Shown piece after piece: positions 17,703 through 27,851 of a stretch of DNA of 64,000 bases (position 1 is the first letter of the stretch; each line of letters begins with the position of its first letter). The position numbers were made by a program, and so were the translations under genes. This DNA comes from Pseudomonas duriflava (GTDB lineage: Bacteria; Pseudomonadota; Gammaproteobacteria; Pseudomonadales; Pseudomonadaceae). Below the pieces are notes generated by a model that worked only from the letters and a program-made list of their open reading frames with translations, had not been told where the DNA came from and did not search any database. The stretch lies in the NCBI RefSeq assembly GCF_007830155.1, contig NZ_VLKY01000014.1:1-64000 (forward strand), in the 5' to 3' direction.

Positions 17703-20537
17703 TTATGCTCTGTCACGTTCTAAAAGAGGTTTGAGGAAACGCCCTGTATGGGACTTAGAGTTTTCCGCAACCTCTTCAGGTGTGCCGGTTGCAATTATTT
17801 CTCCTCCTTTGGAGCCGCCTTCGGGGCCTAGATCGACGAGCCAGTCAGCCGTCTTGACAACATCCAGGTTGTGCTCGATGACTACGACGGTATTACCATG
17901 GTCGCGCAGACGGTGAAGTACGTCGAGTAATTGCTGAATGTCCGCAAAATGCAAGCCGGTGGTTGGTTCATCCAGAATATATAAGGTTTTACCTGTATCT
18001 CGTTTGGAGAGTTCGCGGGCAAGCTTGACTCGTTGTGCCTCGCCTCCTGATAGTGTGGTAGCGCTTTGACCCAAGCGTATATAGGACAGGCCGACATCCA
18101 TCAGTGTCTGCAGCTTGCGCGCCAAGGCTGGGACTGCATCAAAGAACTGGCGAGCCTCTTCGATAGTCATGTCTAATACTTCAGTAATGGTTTTACCTTT
18201 GTATTTGATCTCTAAGGTTTCTCGGTTATAACGCTTACCCTTACATACATCACAAGAAACATAGATGTCGGGTAGAAAATGCATTTCTACCTTTATTACG
18301 CCGTCGCCTTGGCAGGCTTCGCAGCGGCCGCCTTTGACATTAAAGGAGAAGCGCCCTGGACCATAGCCGCGTGAGCGTGCCTCGGGTACACCACTGAACA
18401 GCTCGCGAATAGGGGTAAATAACCCGGTATAAGTGGCTGGGTTGGAGCGGGGCGTACGGCCAATAGGGCTTTGGTCGATATCAACAACCTTGTCTATATG
18501 CTGTAACCCCTCAAAAGATTCATACGGCGCTACTTCCAATGTAGTGGCTCCATTAAGGGCCGTTGCCGTGATAGGGAATAGCGTATTGTTGATCAGAGTG
18601 GATTTGCCTGAGCCTGATACGCCTGTAATGCACGTGAACAGGCCTACTGGAAGGCGTAGTTCGACATTCTGTAGGTTATTACCTCGCGCACCTTTGACGA
18701 CTAATTCCTTTTTCTTATCGTATGGGGTGCGTTTTGCCGGCACGATGATTTTTTTGCGGCCAGACAAGTACATGCCTGTAATGGAGTCCGGATGGTTCAT
18801 GACTTCATCTGGGGCGCCGGCAGCAATAATTTGACCGCCATGTACGCCAGCGCCAGGACCAATATCGACCACATAATCGGCAAGCCGAATGGCATCTTCG
18901 TCGTGCTCGACGACAATAACAGTATTGCCTAGATTTCTCAGGTGCGTCAGCGTGCCCAGTAGCCGCTCATTGTCCCGCTGGTGCAAGCCAATCGAAGGTT
19001 CGTCTAGGATATACATCACGCCGACCAGGCCCGCGCCGATCTGGCTGGCTAATCGAATCCGCTGTGCCTCGCCACCTGAAAGTGTGTCGGCACTACGGTC
19101 AAGCGTAAGATAGTCGAGCCCTACATTAACCAAAAACTGGAGGCGCTCTCGGATTTCTTTAAGGATTTTGTCGGCGATCTGGCCTTTATGGCCTGTTAGC
19201 GATAGGCCAGTAAAATACTGTGTCGCATCGCCGACAGGGAGACGGGTCACTGCTGGTAGGGTTTTTTCACCTACCCAGACATGACGAGATTCCCGCCGCA
19301 AGCGGGTGCCGTTGCATTCTGAACAGGGCTGAGTGCTCAGATACTTGGCTAACTCATCGCGAACACTTTGGGACTCAGTTTCACGGTAACGTCGTTCAAG
19401 GTTAGGCAGGATGCCTTCGAATGAGTGCGAACGTTTGACGATGTCGCCTCGGTCATTGAGATAGCGGAACTCTACGCTATCGCGCCCTGAGCCATTCAGT
19501 ACGGCTTTCTGATGTGCAGGACTAAGGTTCTTGAAGGGTTCTTCCAGGCTGAAGCCATAGTGCGCAGCGAGGGATCCCAGCATTTGGAAGTAATAGACAT
19601 TACGCCGATCCCATCCACGGATGGCGCCTTCGGATAGTGATAGCTCACCGTTTACTACTCGTCGCGCGTCGAAGAACTGCTTAACACCCAAGCCGTCACA
19701 GGTAGGGCACGCGCCGGCCGGGTTGTTGAAGGAAAACAACTTAGGCTCAAGCTCTCCAATGGAGAAGCCACAAACTGGACAGGAAAAGCGTGCGGAAAAA
19801 ATAACTTCCTCGCCCTCTTCATCTTCCATGGGAGCAATCAGGGCAATGTCGTCCGCCAGTTTGAGCGCTGTTTCGAAGGATTCAGCCAGGCGTTGTTGCA
19901 AGTCACTGCGGACTTTGAACCGGTCGACAACGATTTCTATGGTGTGTTTCTTCTGTTTGTCGAGCTTGGGCAAATCATCCAGTTCATAGAGACGCCCATT
20001 CACCCGGGCCCGTACAAAGCCTTGGGCCCGCATTTCCTCGAAGATTGCCTGATGCTCACCTTTGCGTTCCCGGACCACGGGGGCAAGCAGCATGAGGCGG
20101 CGGCCTTCCGGCATGGCGATAACTTGATCTACCATCTGGCTGACCGTTTGCGCCTCCAAAGGAACATCATGGTCGGGACAGCGCGGTGTACCTACGCGTG
20201 CATAAAGCAAACGCAAGTAGTCATAAATTTCAGTAATGGTACCAACCGTAGAGCGCGGGTTGTGCGAGGTAGACTTTTGCTCGATTGAGATGGCCGGCGA
20301 CAAGCCTTCGATACTGTCAACATCCGGCTTTTCCATCATCGACAAGAACTGGCGCGCATAGGCTGATAGCGACTCGACATAGCGACGCTGGCCTTCAGCG
20401 TACAAGGTATCAAACGCCAGTGAGGACTTGCCCGAGCCAGATAAGCCAGTAATAACAATTAGCTGGTCGCGGGGCAGGGTGAGATCAAAGTTTTTCAGGT
20501 TGTGGGTTCGTGCCCCACGGATAAGGATCTTATCCAC
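17703..20537 (-). CDS. uvrA: UvrABC excinuclease subunit A
   Basis: ATPase that scans DNA for bulky lesions and loads UvrB in nucleotide excision repair. The homologous start is GTG 20537 ([16 protein letters not shown] read as Met), giving 944 residues, the usual Pseudomonas length; an in-frame ATG nine codons upstream is possible but less conserved. Two ABC ATPase modules are visible: Walker A GLSGSGKS near 31-38 and GVSGSGKS near 640, each with an LSGGEAQR signature. Zinc-finger cysteines occur as CPVCGFS, CxxC pairs in the [14 protein letters not shown] region, and CEACQGDG. Transcribed toward the MBL gene. I find no LexA box upstream. Confidence 0.97.
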   Translation of the reverse strand: MDKILIRGARTHNLKNFDLTLPRDQLIVITGLSGSGKSSLAFDTLYAEGQRRYVESLSAYARQFLSMMEKPDVDSIEGLSPAISIEQKSTSHNPRSTVGTITEIYDYLRLLYARVGTPRCPDHDVPLEAQTVSQMVDQVIAMPEGRRLMLLAPVVRERKGEHQAIFEEMRAQGFVRARVNGRLYELDDLPKLDKQKKHTIEIVVDRFKVRSDLQQRLAESFETALKLADDIALIAPMEDEEGEEVIFSARFSCPVCGFSIGELEPKLFSFNNPAGACPTCDGLGVKQFFDARRVVNGELSLSEGAIRGWDRRNVYYFQMLGSLAAHYGFSLEEPFKNLSPAHQKAVLNGSGRDSVEFRYLNDRGDIVKRSHSFEGILPNLERRYRETESQSVRDELAKYLSTQPCSECNGTRLRRESRHVWVGEKTLPAVTRLPVGDATQYFTGLSLTGHKGQIADKILKEIRERLQFLVNVGLDYLTLDRSADTLSGGEAQRIRLASQIGAGLVGVMYILDEPSIGLHQRDNERLLGTLTHLRNLGNTVIVVEHDEDAIRLADYVVDIGPGAGVHGGQIIAAGAPDEVMNHPDSITGMYLSGRKKIIVPAKRTPYDKKKELVVKGARGNNLQNVELRLPVGLFTCITGVSGSGKSTLINNTLFPITATALNGATTLEVAPYESFEGLQHIDKVVDIDQSPIGRTPRSNPATYTGLFTPIRELFSGVPEARSRGYGPGRFSFNVKGGRCEACQGDGVIKVEMHFLPDIYVSCDVCKGKRYNRETLEIKYKGKTITEVLDMTIEEARQFFDAVPALARKLQTLMDVGLSYIRLGQSATTLSGGEAQRVKLARELSKRDTGKTLYILDEPTTGLHFADIQQLLDVLHRLRDHGNTVVVIEHNLDVVKTADWLVDLGPEGGSKGGEIIATGTPEEVAENSKSHTGRFLKPLLERDRA

Positions 20538-20825
20538 GTATGATATGGCCTCGCTGGCAGGCATCAGAAGCCCGCAATTATTCGGCGACAGCACGAGAGC
20601 GCGTCGAAACGTCGCGCCTGTGCCAAGCAGATCAAGACTGGTAAAATTACTGACGCGCTTCTACGGTGACATGTACTTCAGCTTTTGTTGGTACAGCCAA
20701 GAGACACTACGTCTCCGCTATAACGTAGTCTGCTTCGTCCCGCTTCCTCCTATGTGGTTACTCTTACTTCATTTTTAAAGTTATACGGTGCTATGAATTT
20801 TGCTGCACCGACAAAAGGAGTTTTC

Positions 20826-22217
20826 ATGCACGATAAGCACAGCGAGCGCATGAGCGCTACGGAGCGTCGCGCTGCGGTTGGACTGGCCCTTGTTTTTGCG
20901 TTTCGCATGCTCGGTATGTTCATGGTGTTACCTGTTCTGGCTACATATGGTCAGGCGTTAGATGGTGCCACGCCTGCACTCATCGGGTTGGCTATTGGCG
21001 CCTATGGTTTGACCCAGGCTATTCTCCAGATTCCTTTTGGAGCGCTCTCAGACCGAATCGGGCGACGTCCGGTGATTATTGGCGGTCTTCTTATCTTTGC
21101 AGTGGGCGCTGCAGTGGCAGCCTGTTCACATTCGATCTGGGGCGTTATTGCTGGTCGTATCCTTCAGGGCGCAGGTGCCATCTCAGCAGCAGTCATGGCT
21201 TTATTATCCGATCTGACGCGTGAGCAGAATCGTACGAAGGCTATGGCTACGATTGGTATGAGTATCGGCGTTTCCTTTGCCGTTGCCATGGTGGGCGGCC
21301 CGTTGTTGACACGGGCGTTCGGTCTGTCGGGATTGTTCTGGACTACCGTTGGTTTGGCACTGGTGGGCCTTTTACTCGTTTTATTTGTGGTGCCTGTCAG
21401 CTCCAGAGCCATGCAACATCGTGAGTCCAGCGTAGCGCGCCAGGCTCTCGGGGCAACGCTACGCAATCCTGATCTGCTGCGTTTGAATCTGGGTATTGGG
21501 GTCTTGCATGCAGTTTTGATGTCCAGTTTCGTCGTCTTGCCTTTAGCAATGGCTGAGCGGGCAGGGCTTCCCAAGGAAGAGCACTGGTGGGTTTATCTAA
21601 CAGCACTGGTGGTGGGCTTCTTCGCGATGGTCCCGTTTATCATCTATGGTGAAAAGAAGCGCCAAATGAAGCGGGTGCTGCTTGGCGCGGTGGCCATACT
21701 GGCGCTATGCGAACTGTTTTTCTATGTGTTCTATGCTCATCTCATAGCCTTGATAGTAAGCATTATCATCTTCTTTACTGCATTCAATTTGTTGGAAGCC
21801 TCTTTGCCATCATTGGTAAGCAAAGTAGCTCCAGCAGGAGGAAAGGGAACGGCAATGGGGATCTACTCCACTAGTCAGTTCCTTGGTTCGGCTGCAGGTG
21901 GCATCTTGGGTGGGTGGCTGTTTCAGCACGGTGGGCTATCCATAGTCTTCTTGGGTTGTGCAGCGCTCTGTGTTGTCTGGCTAGTAGTAGCTGCTACGAT
22001 GCGTGAACCGCCGTATGTGACCAGCCTACGTATGCCACTGACGCCTGCGGCTGCAAAGGATAAAGGGCTGGCCGAAAGGTTGATGGCACTACCTGGCGTC
22101 GCTGATGCCATTGTAGTAACCAATAGTGATGAGATGGCTGTCTACATCAAGATAGATACCAAACAGGTTGATCGCGCTGCGCTCGAACAGCTAGTAAATT
22201 CAGCGTCTGCTGCGTAG
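20826..22217 (+). CDS. MFS transporter, YajR-like
   Basis: Inner-membrane major facilitator superfamily protein with about twelve hydrophobic segments. I start it at ATG 20826 ([16 protein letters not shown]) because AAAGGAG lies six bases ahead, giving 463 residues; the upstream in-frame ATG lacks a ribosome binding site. The motif-A segment [16 protein letters not shown] is near residues 74-89. After the last membrane segment comes a soluble tail (about 415-463, [21 protein letters not shown]) resembling the ferredoxin-like YAM domain of E. coli YajR. Substrate unknown; in Pseudomonas this gene routinely sits between uvrA and ssb. Confidence 0.88.
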   Translation: MHDKHSERMSATERRAAVGLALVFAFRMLGMFMVLPVLATYGQALDGATPALIGLAIGAYGLTQAILQIPFGALSDRIGRRPVIIGGLLIFAVGAAVAACSHSIWGVIAGRILQGAGAISAAVMALLSDLTREQNRTKAMATIGMSIGVSFAVAMVGGPLLTRAFGLSGLFWTTVGLALVGLLLVLFVVPVSSRAMQHRESSVARQALGATLRNPDLLRLNLGIGVLHAVLMSSFVVLPLAMAERAGLPKEEHWWVYLTALVVGFFAMVPFIIYGEKKRQMKRVLLGAVAILALCELFFYVFYAHLIALIVSIIIFFTAFNLLEASLPSLVSKVAPAGGKGTAMGIYSTSQFLGSAAGGILGGWLFQHGGLSIVFLGCAALCVVWLVVAATMREPPYVTSLRMPLTPAAAKDKGLAERLMALPGVADAIVVTNSDEMAVYIKIDTKQVDRAALEQLVNSASAA

Positions 22218-22246
22218 CGGTTTTTAAAGATTTCAGGAGAGATAGT

Positions 22247-22756
22247 ATGGCTCGTGGCGTAAACAAAGTAATTCTCGTTGGCAACGTAGGGGGCGATCCC
22301 GAAACCCGTTACATGCCCAATGGTAATGCAGTTACCAACATTACTCTGGCTACCAGCGACAGCTGGAAAGACAAGCAGACTGGCCAGCAACAAGAGCGTA
22401 CCGAGTGGCACCGCGTTGTATTTTTTGGCAAATTGGCGGAGATCGCTGGGGAATACCTACGTAAGGGCTCTCAGGTCTATGTAGAGGGTAGCTTGCGCAC
22501 TCGCAAGTGGCAGGGGCAGGATGGTCAGGATCGTTACACGACGGAAATTGTGGTAGATATCAACGGTACCATGCAGTTGCTCGGTGGACGTGGCAATGCG
22601 GGAGGCAGTGCTGATGAGTATAGCCAGGCGCCAGCCGCTCCGCGCGCTCAGCGTCCTCAACAGGCTGCTCCACAGCGTGAAAATCGCCCGGCACCACAAC
22701 AGCAGCCTCAGCCGGCGCCTGACTATGATAGTTTCGATGATGATATTCCGTTCTGA
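22247..22756 (+). CDS. ssb: Single-stranded DNA-binding protein
   Basis: Homotetrameric protein that coats single-stranded DNA in replication, repair and recombination. The 169-residue product has the OB fold (about 1-112: [19 protein letters not shown], with [21 protein letters not shown]), a Pro/Gln-rich linker (about 125-158), and the acidic tip DSFDDDIPF that recruits partner proteins. A GGAGAG site precedes ATG 22247. It follows the MFS gene by 29 bases, so both may share a transcript, and ends at a terminator. Confidence 0.97.
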   Translation: MARGVNKVILVGNVGGDPETRYMPNGNAVTNITLATSDSWKDKQTGQQQERTEWHRVVFFGKLAEIAGEYLRKGSQVYVEGSLRTRKWQGQDGQDRYTTEIVVDINGTMQLLGGRGNAGGSADEYSQAPAAPRAQRPQQAAPQRENRPAPQQQPQPAPDYDSFDDDIPF

Positions 22757-22781
22757 TCGATACGGCTGTTGATATATAAAC

Positions 22782-22818
22782 AAAGGGTCCTGTGGTGATA
22801 CATCGCAGGACCCTTTTG
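22782..22818 (+). terminator. Intrinsic terminator after ssb
   Basis: AAAGGGTCCTG pairs with CAGGACCCTTT over a 13-base loop, followed by T residues. Confidence 0.85.
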
Positions 22819-22963
22819 CTTAGGTAGTGTCATCAGTGTCTGCACGTGTCCTTTGGTTTTTCTTAAAACGCTGATCTATGTAAGAGTTCAACATTTTTAA
22901 TAGCTAAAACACTTTGTTTAGAAAGATGTCTTTTAGTGTTACTCCGGCGTCATAGTAAAAGTT

Positions 22964-22978
22964 GCCTCTGAAGGAGGC
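22964..22978 (+). promoter_or_regulatory. Hairpin holding the ribosome binding site upstream of yccS
   Basis: GCCTC-TGAAG-GAGGC is a small stem-loop whose 3' arm is the only strong Shine-Dalgarno sequence (AAGGAGG) before the yccS start. It could limit initiation at the short ORF described next. Confidence 0.35.
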
Positions 22979-22981
22979 GTT

Positions 22982-23005
22982 ATGGAGCGTGCACGGTACA
23001 CATGA
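22982..23005 (+). CDS. Seven-codon leader ORF coupled to yccS
   Basis: ATG GAG CGT GCA CGG TAC ACA TGA encodes MERARYT. It starts four bases after AAGGAGGCG, ideal spacing, and its TGA overlaps the yccS ATG (ATGA at 23002-23005). The yccS start has no ribosome binding site at normal distance of its own, so ribosomes may reach it by reinitiation. Translation is inferred only. Confidence 0.4.
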   Translation: MERARYT

Positions 23006-25215
23006 CTTTCTTCGGTAAACCTTGGCGTCACCTTTGGGCCCATAACAAAGCCAGCTACGGTGTACGAGTTTTCATCGCGCTAACCGGGGCCATGTCGGTC
23101 TGCTGGTATTTTGGAAGTCTAACGTCCATTTCGCCTGTATTTCTGGGCATCATTGCCAGCGCCTTGGCAGAAACTGATGACAATTGGCTAGGACGGCTAA
23201 AGTCGCTTCTTGCAACCTTGCTCTGTTTTGGTATTGCGGCGGTTTCCGTTGAACTCTTGTTTCCCTACCCCTGGCTTTTCGTGATCGGCCTGGCATTGGC
23301 TACTTTTTCTCTAACAATGCTAGGGGCTTTGGGTGAGCGTTATGCCTCAATTGCTCAGGCTACAGTGATCTTGTCAATTTACGGCATGATTGGTGTAGAT
23401 CAGCGCCTTAATATGGATGGAGTCCTTTGGCTCGAGCCGAGTTTGCTCTTGGCTGGCGCTACTTGGTATGGCCTGTTATCAGTTCTGTGGTGTGCTTTAT
23501 TCGCTCATCAGCCAGTCCGCCAGAATCTGGCCAGCCTATATTATGAGCTAGGGCTTTTTCTCCGTTATAAGGCGGACTTGCTGGAGCCGGTGCGCCAAAT
23601 CGACCTGCATCAGCGACGGCTCAAACTGGCACAGCAAAATGGTAAGGTAGTAGAGGCGTTAAACCGTGCCAAGGCAACTATTTTGAGCCGCTTTGGCCGT
23701 TCAGGGCGTCCTGGTGTGCGTTCGGGTGCCTATTTCAAACTGTACTTCATGGCGCAGGATATCCACGAGCGTGCCAGCTCATCCCATTATCCCTATAGTG
23801 CCCTGACCGAGACTTTTTTTCATAGTGATGTTCTTTTTCGCAGCCAGCGTCTGCTGACTTTGCAGGCCAAGGCATGCGCTGCCTTGGGTGAAGCCATTCG
23901 TCTGCGCCACCCCTTCGATTACGGCCAGCAGAGCCAGCAGGCTATGGCTGATCTGACTGCTTCGCTGGATTATTTAAAGCAACAGAAAAACCGTAACTGG
24001 AAGGGTTTGCTGCGCTCTCTCGATTCCTTGTGCGATAACTTGGCCACGCTTGAGCGGCAGTTATCTGAGGCAAGTCGACCTGAGGTCAGTGTAGGCGAGC
24101 TAGATACGAGCCTGCTTGACCCAGCACCGCGGTCGCTCAAGGACATGTTTCAACGCGTCCGGCTTCAGCTTACGCCGACTTCATTGCTGTTTCGTCATGG
24201 GTTGCGCATGGCGCTAGCACTGGCAGCGGGGTATGGCGTCCTGCATCTGATCCACCCTAACTATGGTTATTGGATTCTACTTACTACTGTATTCGTCTGC
24301 CGTCCGAACTATGGTGCTACGCGGCTGCGTTTAGCTCAGCGAATTGTCGGTACCGTGATTGGCTTGTTGCTGGGTCATGCCTTTTTGCAACTCTTCGAGA
24401 CGACTGAGGTGCAACTGCTAATGGCTGTTGTGGCAGGCACTGTTTTCTTTTTGACGCGAACAGATCGTTATACGGTTGCGACTGCTGCCATTACCGTCAT
24501 GGTTTTGTTCTGCTTTAACCAGGTAGGCGATGGCTTTGGGCTAATCTGGCCACGTCTGATCGATACTTTGATTGGCTGTTTCATCGCTGTCCTGGCAGTG
24601 TTTTTTATTTTGCCAGACTGGCAGGGGCGACGTTTGCACCAAGTTATGGCCAATACGCTGGTCACCAGCAATCTTTACTTGTGTAGCGTGATCGACCAGT
24701 ACCGTAACGGCAAACGCGACGACTTGGCCTATAGGGTCGCTCGGCGCAATGTGCATAACGCCGATGCAACCTTATCGGCCGCGTTGGCTAACATGCTGAG
24801 AGAGCCTGGTCATTTCCGACGTAACCTAGATGCAGGCTTTCGTTTTCTGGCGCTTTCCAACACTTTATTGAGCTATCTGTCGGCTCTGGGGGCGCACCGT
24901 ACTAAGCTGGCAGAGCACCCGTCGGACGAGATTATCGGTAAAGCTCTTGCTCGCTTGAATAGTGGACTGGATGAGATTGCCACAGCTCTTGCTGAGCGTA
25001 GACCATTAGTTCCTACTGCCGAGGAGGAAAATGCATTGGCCGATGAGCTCGAACAGGCTCACGATGAGTTAGATGATGGACATCGGTTAGTGCTTACCCA
25101 GTTGGCGTTGATTAGTCGACTGCTTCCAAATCTCAAAAGCGCGGCGGCTTATGTCCTGCGCGAGCCTCATGATAACGAGGGCTCTGATACAACTGTTGAT
25201 GCCGTATCGTCCTGA
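23002..25215 (+). CDS. yccS: YccS/YhfK-type inner-membrane protein (FUSC family)
   Basis: Predicted inner-membrane protein of 737 residues with the architecture of E. coli YccS: about five or six hydrophobic segments in residues 20-175, a long soluble region (about 180-395) rich in charged helices, a second membrane block (about 400-525, with HPNYGYWILLTTVFVCRPNYG near 420-440 that is the FUSC hallmark), and a C-terminal soluble region. Relatives include aromatic-acid efflux (AaeB) and fusaric acid resistance proteins, but the substrate of the YccS branch is not established. The start at 23002 lacks a well-spaced ribosome binding site and overlaps a short upstream ORF. Apparently followed by two sugar-nucleotide enzyme genes on the same strand. 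Confidence 0.85.
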   Translation: MTFFGKPWRHLWAHNKASYGVRVFIALTGAMSVCWYFGSLTSISPVFLGIIASALAETDDNWLGRLKSLLATLLCFGIAAVSVELLFPYPWLFVIGLALATFSLTMLGALGERYASIAQATVILSIYGMIGVDQRLNMDGVLWLEPSLLLAGATWYGLLSVLWCALFAHQPVRQNLASLYYELGLFLRYKADLLEPVRQIDLHQRRLKLAQQNGKVVEALNRAKATILSRFGRSGRPGVRSGAYFKLYFMAQDIHERASSSHYPYSALTETFFHSDVLFRSQRLLTLQAKACAALGEAIRLRHPFDYGQQSQQAMADLTASLDYLKQQKNRNWKGLLRSLDSLCDNLATLERQLSEASRPEVSVGELDTSLLDPAPRSLKDMFQRVRLQLTPTSLLFRHGLRMALALAAGYGVLHLIHPNYGYWILLTTVFVCRPNYGATRLRLAQRIVGTVIGLLLGHAFLQLFETTEVQLLMAVVAGTVFFLTRTDRYTVATAAITVMVLFCFNQVGDGFGLIWPRLIDTLIGCFIAVLAVFFILPDWQGRRLHQVMANTLVTSNLYLCSVIDQYRNGKRDDLAYRVARRNVHNADATLSAALANMLREPGHFRRNLDAGFRFLALSNTLLSYLSALGAHRTKLAEHPSDEIIGKALARLNSGLDEIATALAERRPLVPTAEEENALADELEQAHDELDDGHRLVLTQLALISRLLPNLKSAAAYVLREPHDNEGSDTTVDAVSS

Positions 25216-25321
25216 TCATGGATGACGAACCCTTTCGCTATGCGTCACAATGCTTAATTATTGGTCAGCCTGGCCTTCAGGCAGGCCAGCCACTTTCGCT
25301 ACTGGAAAATACCCAAACGCC

Positions 25322-26221
25322 ATGCGCATGCGCCTCATGCTATTGGGCGGTGGTAATGCTCTGGGTCAGGCACTGATTCGCCTGGGAGCCGAGGAAGATA
25401 TTTACTTTCTAGCTCCACGTCCGCCCGCGCAGGGCTGGGATGCCAGCCACTTGACCCGGTTGCTTGACGATACCCGCCCAGATGCTGTTATCAATCTGGC
25501 CTATTACTTCGACTGGTTTCAGGCCGAATTGCCTGATGACGAGCATTTATTTCACCAGGCTCGGGCTGTTGAGCGACTGGCCGAGTTGTGCCAGCACTAT
25601 GCGCTTCCCTTGATTCAGCCTTCCAGCTACCGCATTTTTGATGGCGGTCGGACAAGTGCTTATAGTGAAAAGGATGACGCCAATCCGTTAGGCGTTCGCG
25701 GTCAGGCGCTCTGGACTATTGAACAGTCTGTTCGTGCGCTCTGTCCGCGACATATCCTTTTACGCTTGGGCTGGTTGCTGGATGAAAGTTCTCAAGGATG
25801 GCTTGATCGTTTTCTACGCCGTGTAAGCTTAGGGGAGCGCTTGTGCTTGGCGGATGACCGCCGTGGAAGCCCGACTCCTGTAGATGACGCTGCGCGCGTG
25901 ATCTTGGCCATTATCAAGCAACTCGACTGTGCTGCGCCTTTATGGGGAACCTATCACTACGGCGGGGTTGAGGCTGTGACTCAATTGACCTTGGGCCACG
26001 CTATCCTGGCTGAGGCGGGAGCTTTGATGTTACTACCTGAAGCTCGTTTAGAGGCGCAAGCACATACACAAGCTGAGAATGCAGCGGAAGAGCCTCAGAA
26101 TGCCGTCCTGACCTGCAAAAAAATATTGAATACCTTTGGTATCAAGCCGCGCAACTGGCGCAGTGAGCTGCCTGCCGTGCTCGAGCGCTATTACCGGCAA
26201 ATAGGAAATCGTAATGCCTGA
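25322..26221 (+). CDS. RmlD-like sugar-nucleotide reductase homologue with lost catalytic motif
   Basis: Member of the extended short-chain dehydrogenase superfamily resembling dTDP-4-dehydrorhamnose reductase. The N-terminal nucleotide-binding segment is LMLLGGGNALGQALIRLG (residues 5-22 from ATG 25322), followed by VINLAYYFDW and QPSSYRIFDG, which match the VINxAAYT and STDYVFDG landmarks. Where RmlD has the catalytic YxxxK, this protein reads GVRGQALWTIEQ, with no Tyr or Lys, so activity as a classical reductase is doubtful. Start codon is uncertain (ATG 25250, 25322 or 25328; none has a good ribosome binding site). It overlaps the next gene by eight bases and probably works with it. Confidence 0.7.
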   Translation: MRMRLMLLGGGNALGQALIRLGAEEDIYFLAPRPPAQGWDASHLTRLLDDTRPDAVINLAYYFDWFQAELPDDEHLFHQARAVERLAELCQHYALPLIQPSSYRIFDGGRTSAYSEKDDANPLGVRGQALWTIEQSVRALCPRHILLRLGWLLDESSQGWLDRFLRRVSLGERLCLADDRRGSPTPVDDAARVILAIIKQLDCAAPLWGTYHYGGVEAVTQLTLGHAILAEAGALMLLPEARLEAQAHTQAENAAEEPQNAVLTCKKILNTFGIKPRNWRSELPAVLERYYRQIGNRNA

Positions 26222-27155
26222 TCCACTCATTCTTGTTACAGGAGGCGCTGGTTTTATCGGCTCTCATCTCGTTGACCTGTTGCTGAGCAAAGGGCTTCGC
26301 GTACGGGTGTTGGATGATTTGTCGACAGGCAAATTGGCTAATCTCCCTATAGGTTACCCTGGGCTTGATGTGGTCCAGGCCGATGTAGCCGATGCCCATG
26401 CTGTTCAGGCTGCCGTGGACGGTTGCAGCGCAGTGGTACATCTTGCGGCAGTGGCTTCGGTACAGGCATCGGTTGAGGATCCAGTCGGTACACACCGCAG
26501 TAACTTTATCGGTACGTTGAATGTCTGCGAGGCGATGCGTAAAGCGGGTGTGAAGCGAGTGATTTTCGCCTCCAGCGCTGCTGTATACGGTCCGAACGGC
26601 GAAGGGATGGCAATCGATGAGGAGACACCCAAGGCCCCGCTAACGCCCTATGCGGCGGATAAGCTTGCCAGCGAATACTATCTCGACTTCTATCGCCGCC
26701 AGCACGGCCTTGAGCCGGTTGTTTTTCGGTTTTTCAATATTTATGGGCCCCGCCAGGATCCTTCTTCACCTTATTCAGGGGTGATCAGTATCTTTACGGA
26801 GCGGGCACAACGAGGCGAGCCTATTACCGTCTATGGTGATGGGGAGCAAACGCGCGATTTTGTATTCGTAAGCGATCTGGTTGGGCTGATTGCTCAGGCT
26901 TTAGAGGCATCATGTCCTGCGCCTGAGGCGGTAAATGTAGGGCGTGGGCAGGTGATCAGTCTGAATCAATTGTTACAGCATATTGGCGATCTACTGGGCT
27001 TATTACCGCCAATCCGCCACGATCGTCCTAGGTCAGGTGATATTCGGCATTCAAAGGCTAATAACGCTCGTTTGCTGCAACGTTTTGAGGTAGGGGAGGG
27101 AACATCGATGCGTGACGGGCTTGCCACCTTATTGAAACTATCTCACCCGAAATAA
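26214..27155 (+). CDS. NAD-dependent epimerase/dehydratase (GalE-like)
   Basis: Extended short-chain dehydrogenase acting on a nucleotide sugar. The 313-residue protein has the NAD-binding GGAGFIGSHL at residues 10-19, DD at 34-35 for the ribose hydroxyls, the catalytic Ser121 in SSAAVYG, and Tyr146/Lys150 in YAADK. The substrate-binding region FFNIYGPRQDPSSPYSGVISIF resembles UDP-glucose/GlcNAc 4-epimerases and related dehydratases, but the exact sugar is not readable. Overlaps the RmlD-like gene by eight bases. A terminator follows before convergent bamE. Confidence 0.82.
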   Translation: MPDPLILVTGGAGFIGSHLVDLLLSKGLRVRVLDDLSTGKLANLPIGYPGLDVVQADVADAHAVQAAVDGCSAVVHLAAVASVQASVEDPVGTHRSNFIGTLNVCEAMRKAGVKRVIFASSAAVYGPNGEGMAIDEETPKAPLTPYAADKLASEYYLDFYRRQHGLEPVVFRFFNIYGPRQDPSSPYSGVISIFTERAQRGEPITVYGDGEQTRDFVFVSDLVGLIAQALEASCPAPEAVNVGRGQVISLNQLLQHIGDLLGLLPPIRHDRPRSGDIRHSKANNARLLQRFEVGEGTSMRDGLATLLKLSHPK

Positions 27156-27166
27156 TACCCATATAA

Positions 27167-27192
27167 ATAACCCCGCTTATGGGCGGGGTTAT
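27167..27192. terminator. Bidirectional terminator between epimerase and bamE
   Basis: ATAACCCCGC and GCGGGGTTAT form a 10-bp perfect stem, with A-rich and T/A-rich flanks, between convergent genes. Confidence 0.8.
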
Positions 27193-27213
27193 ACGAAAAT
27201 ACTTAACGCTCGG

Positions 27214-27759
27214 TCAGTCAGAACTGGTATCGATCGGGGTAGGCGTTGGAACCGGCTCGGTTCTAATGCTATCGATCTCGCGCTGCAGTTCCTCTTCAGT
27301 AGAGCCAGGTTTAGCAGGCTCATCCTGTGGTGCTTGTTGCTGCGGTTGAGCAGGCTGCTCAGGCATGGTGCTGGCTGGCGAAGTGCTATCCGCCGGGCTA
27401 CCCATGATTTCCTGCTCGCGACTTGTGCCGGGCATGAAATCACCTGACAGGCCGACCAGTTGATCGTTGTTGTCAAAGACCAAGCTGACTCGCTCCTGCT
27501 GGCGCTGCCCGCCACCAGGCTGAATGCTGTATAGATAATCCCAGCGGTTAGCGTGGAACGTGTCCACAATCAACGGGCTGCCCATAATAAACCGCACTTG
27601 CCGCCGGGTCATTCCTGGGCGAAGCTGGTCTATCATATCCTGCGTGACCACATTACCCTGTTGGATATCGATTTTGTAGACCCCCGGAAAGGAACATCCG
27701 GCGAGCGTGGCGAGGCCCAAAAAAGTAAGCCCGGTCAACGTTAGCTTGAGGTTTTGCAT
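27214..27759 (-). CDS. bamE: Outer-membrane assembly lipoprotein BamE (OmlA)
   Basis: Lipoprotein subunit of the BAM complex that inserts beta-barrel proteins in the outer membrane. It has a lipoprotein signal peptide with lipobox LAGC ending at Cys22 ([22 protein letters not shown]) and the SmpA/OmlA fold with [15 protein letters not shown] near residues 49-63 and [11 protein letters not shown] near 73-83. The C-terminal part (about 120-181) is a Pro/Gln/Glu-rich extension. It is divergent from fur across 92 bases, the arrangement known as omlA-fur in Pseudomonas. Confidence 0.94.
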   Translation of the reverse strand: MQNLKLTLTGLTFLGLATLAGCSFPGVYKIDIQQGNVVTQDMIDQLRPGMTRRQVRFIMGSPLIVDTFHANRWDYLYSIQPGGGQRQQERVSLVFDNNDQLVGLSGDFMPGTSREQEIMGSPADSTSPASTMPEQPAQPQQQAPQDEPAKPGSTEEELQREIDSIRTEPVPTPTPIDTSSD

Positions 27760-27851
27760 CAGGGGGTAACTTCCACTATCTTGCTAGGCAATGAAATCCG
27801 ATCATACCTGCATTCCGAAGTGCTGCGAAGCGTCCGGAACCGAGAAAGAAC

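Noticed and set aside
20538-20825. Possible LexA box for uvrA or ssb in the uvrA-MFS divergent gap.
   Set aside because: No CTG-N10-CAG with an AT-rich core was found in the interval on either strand.
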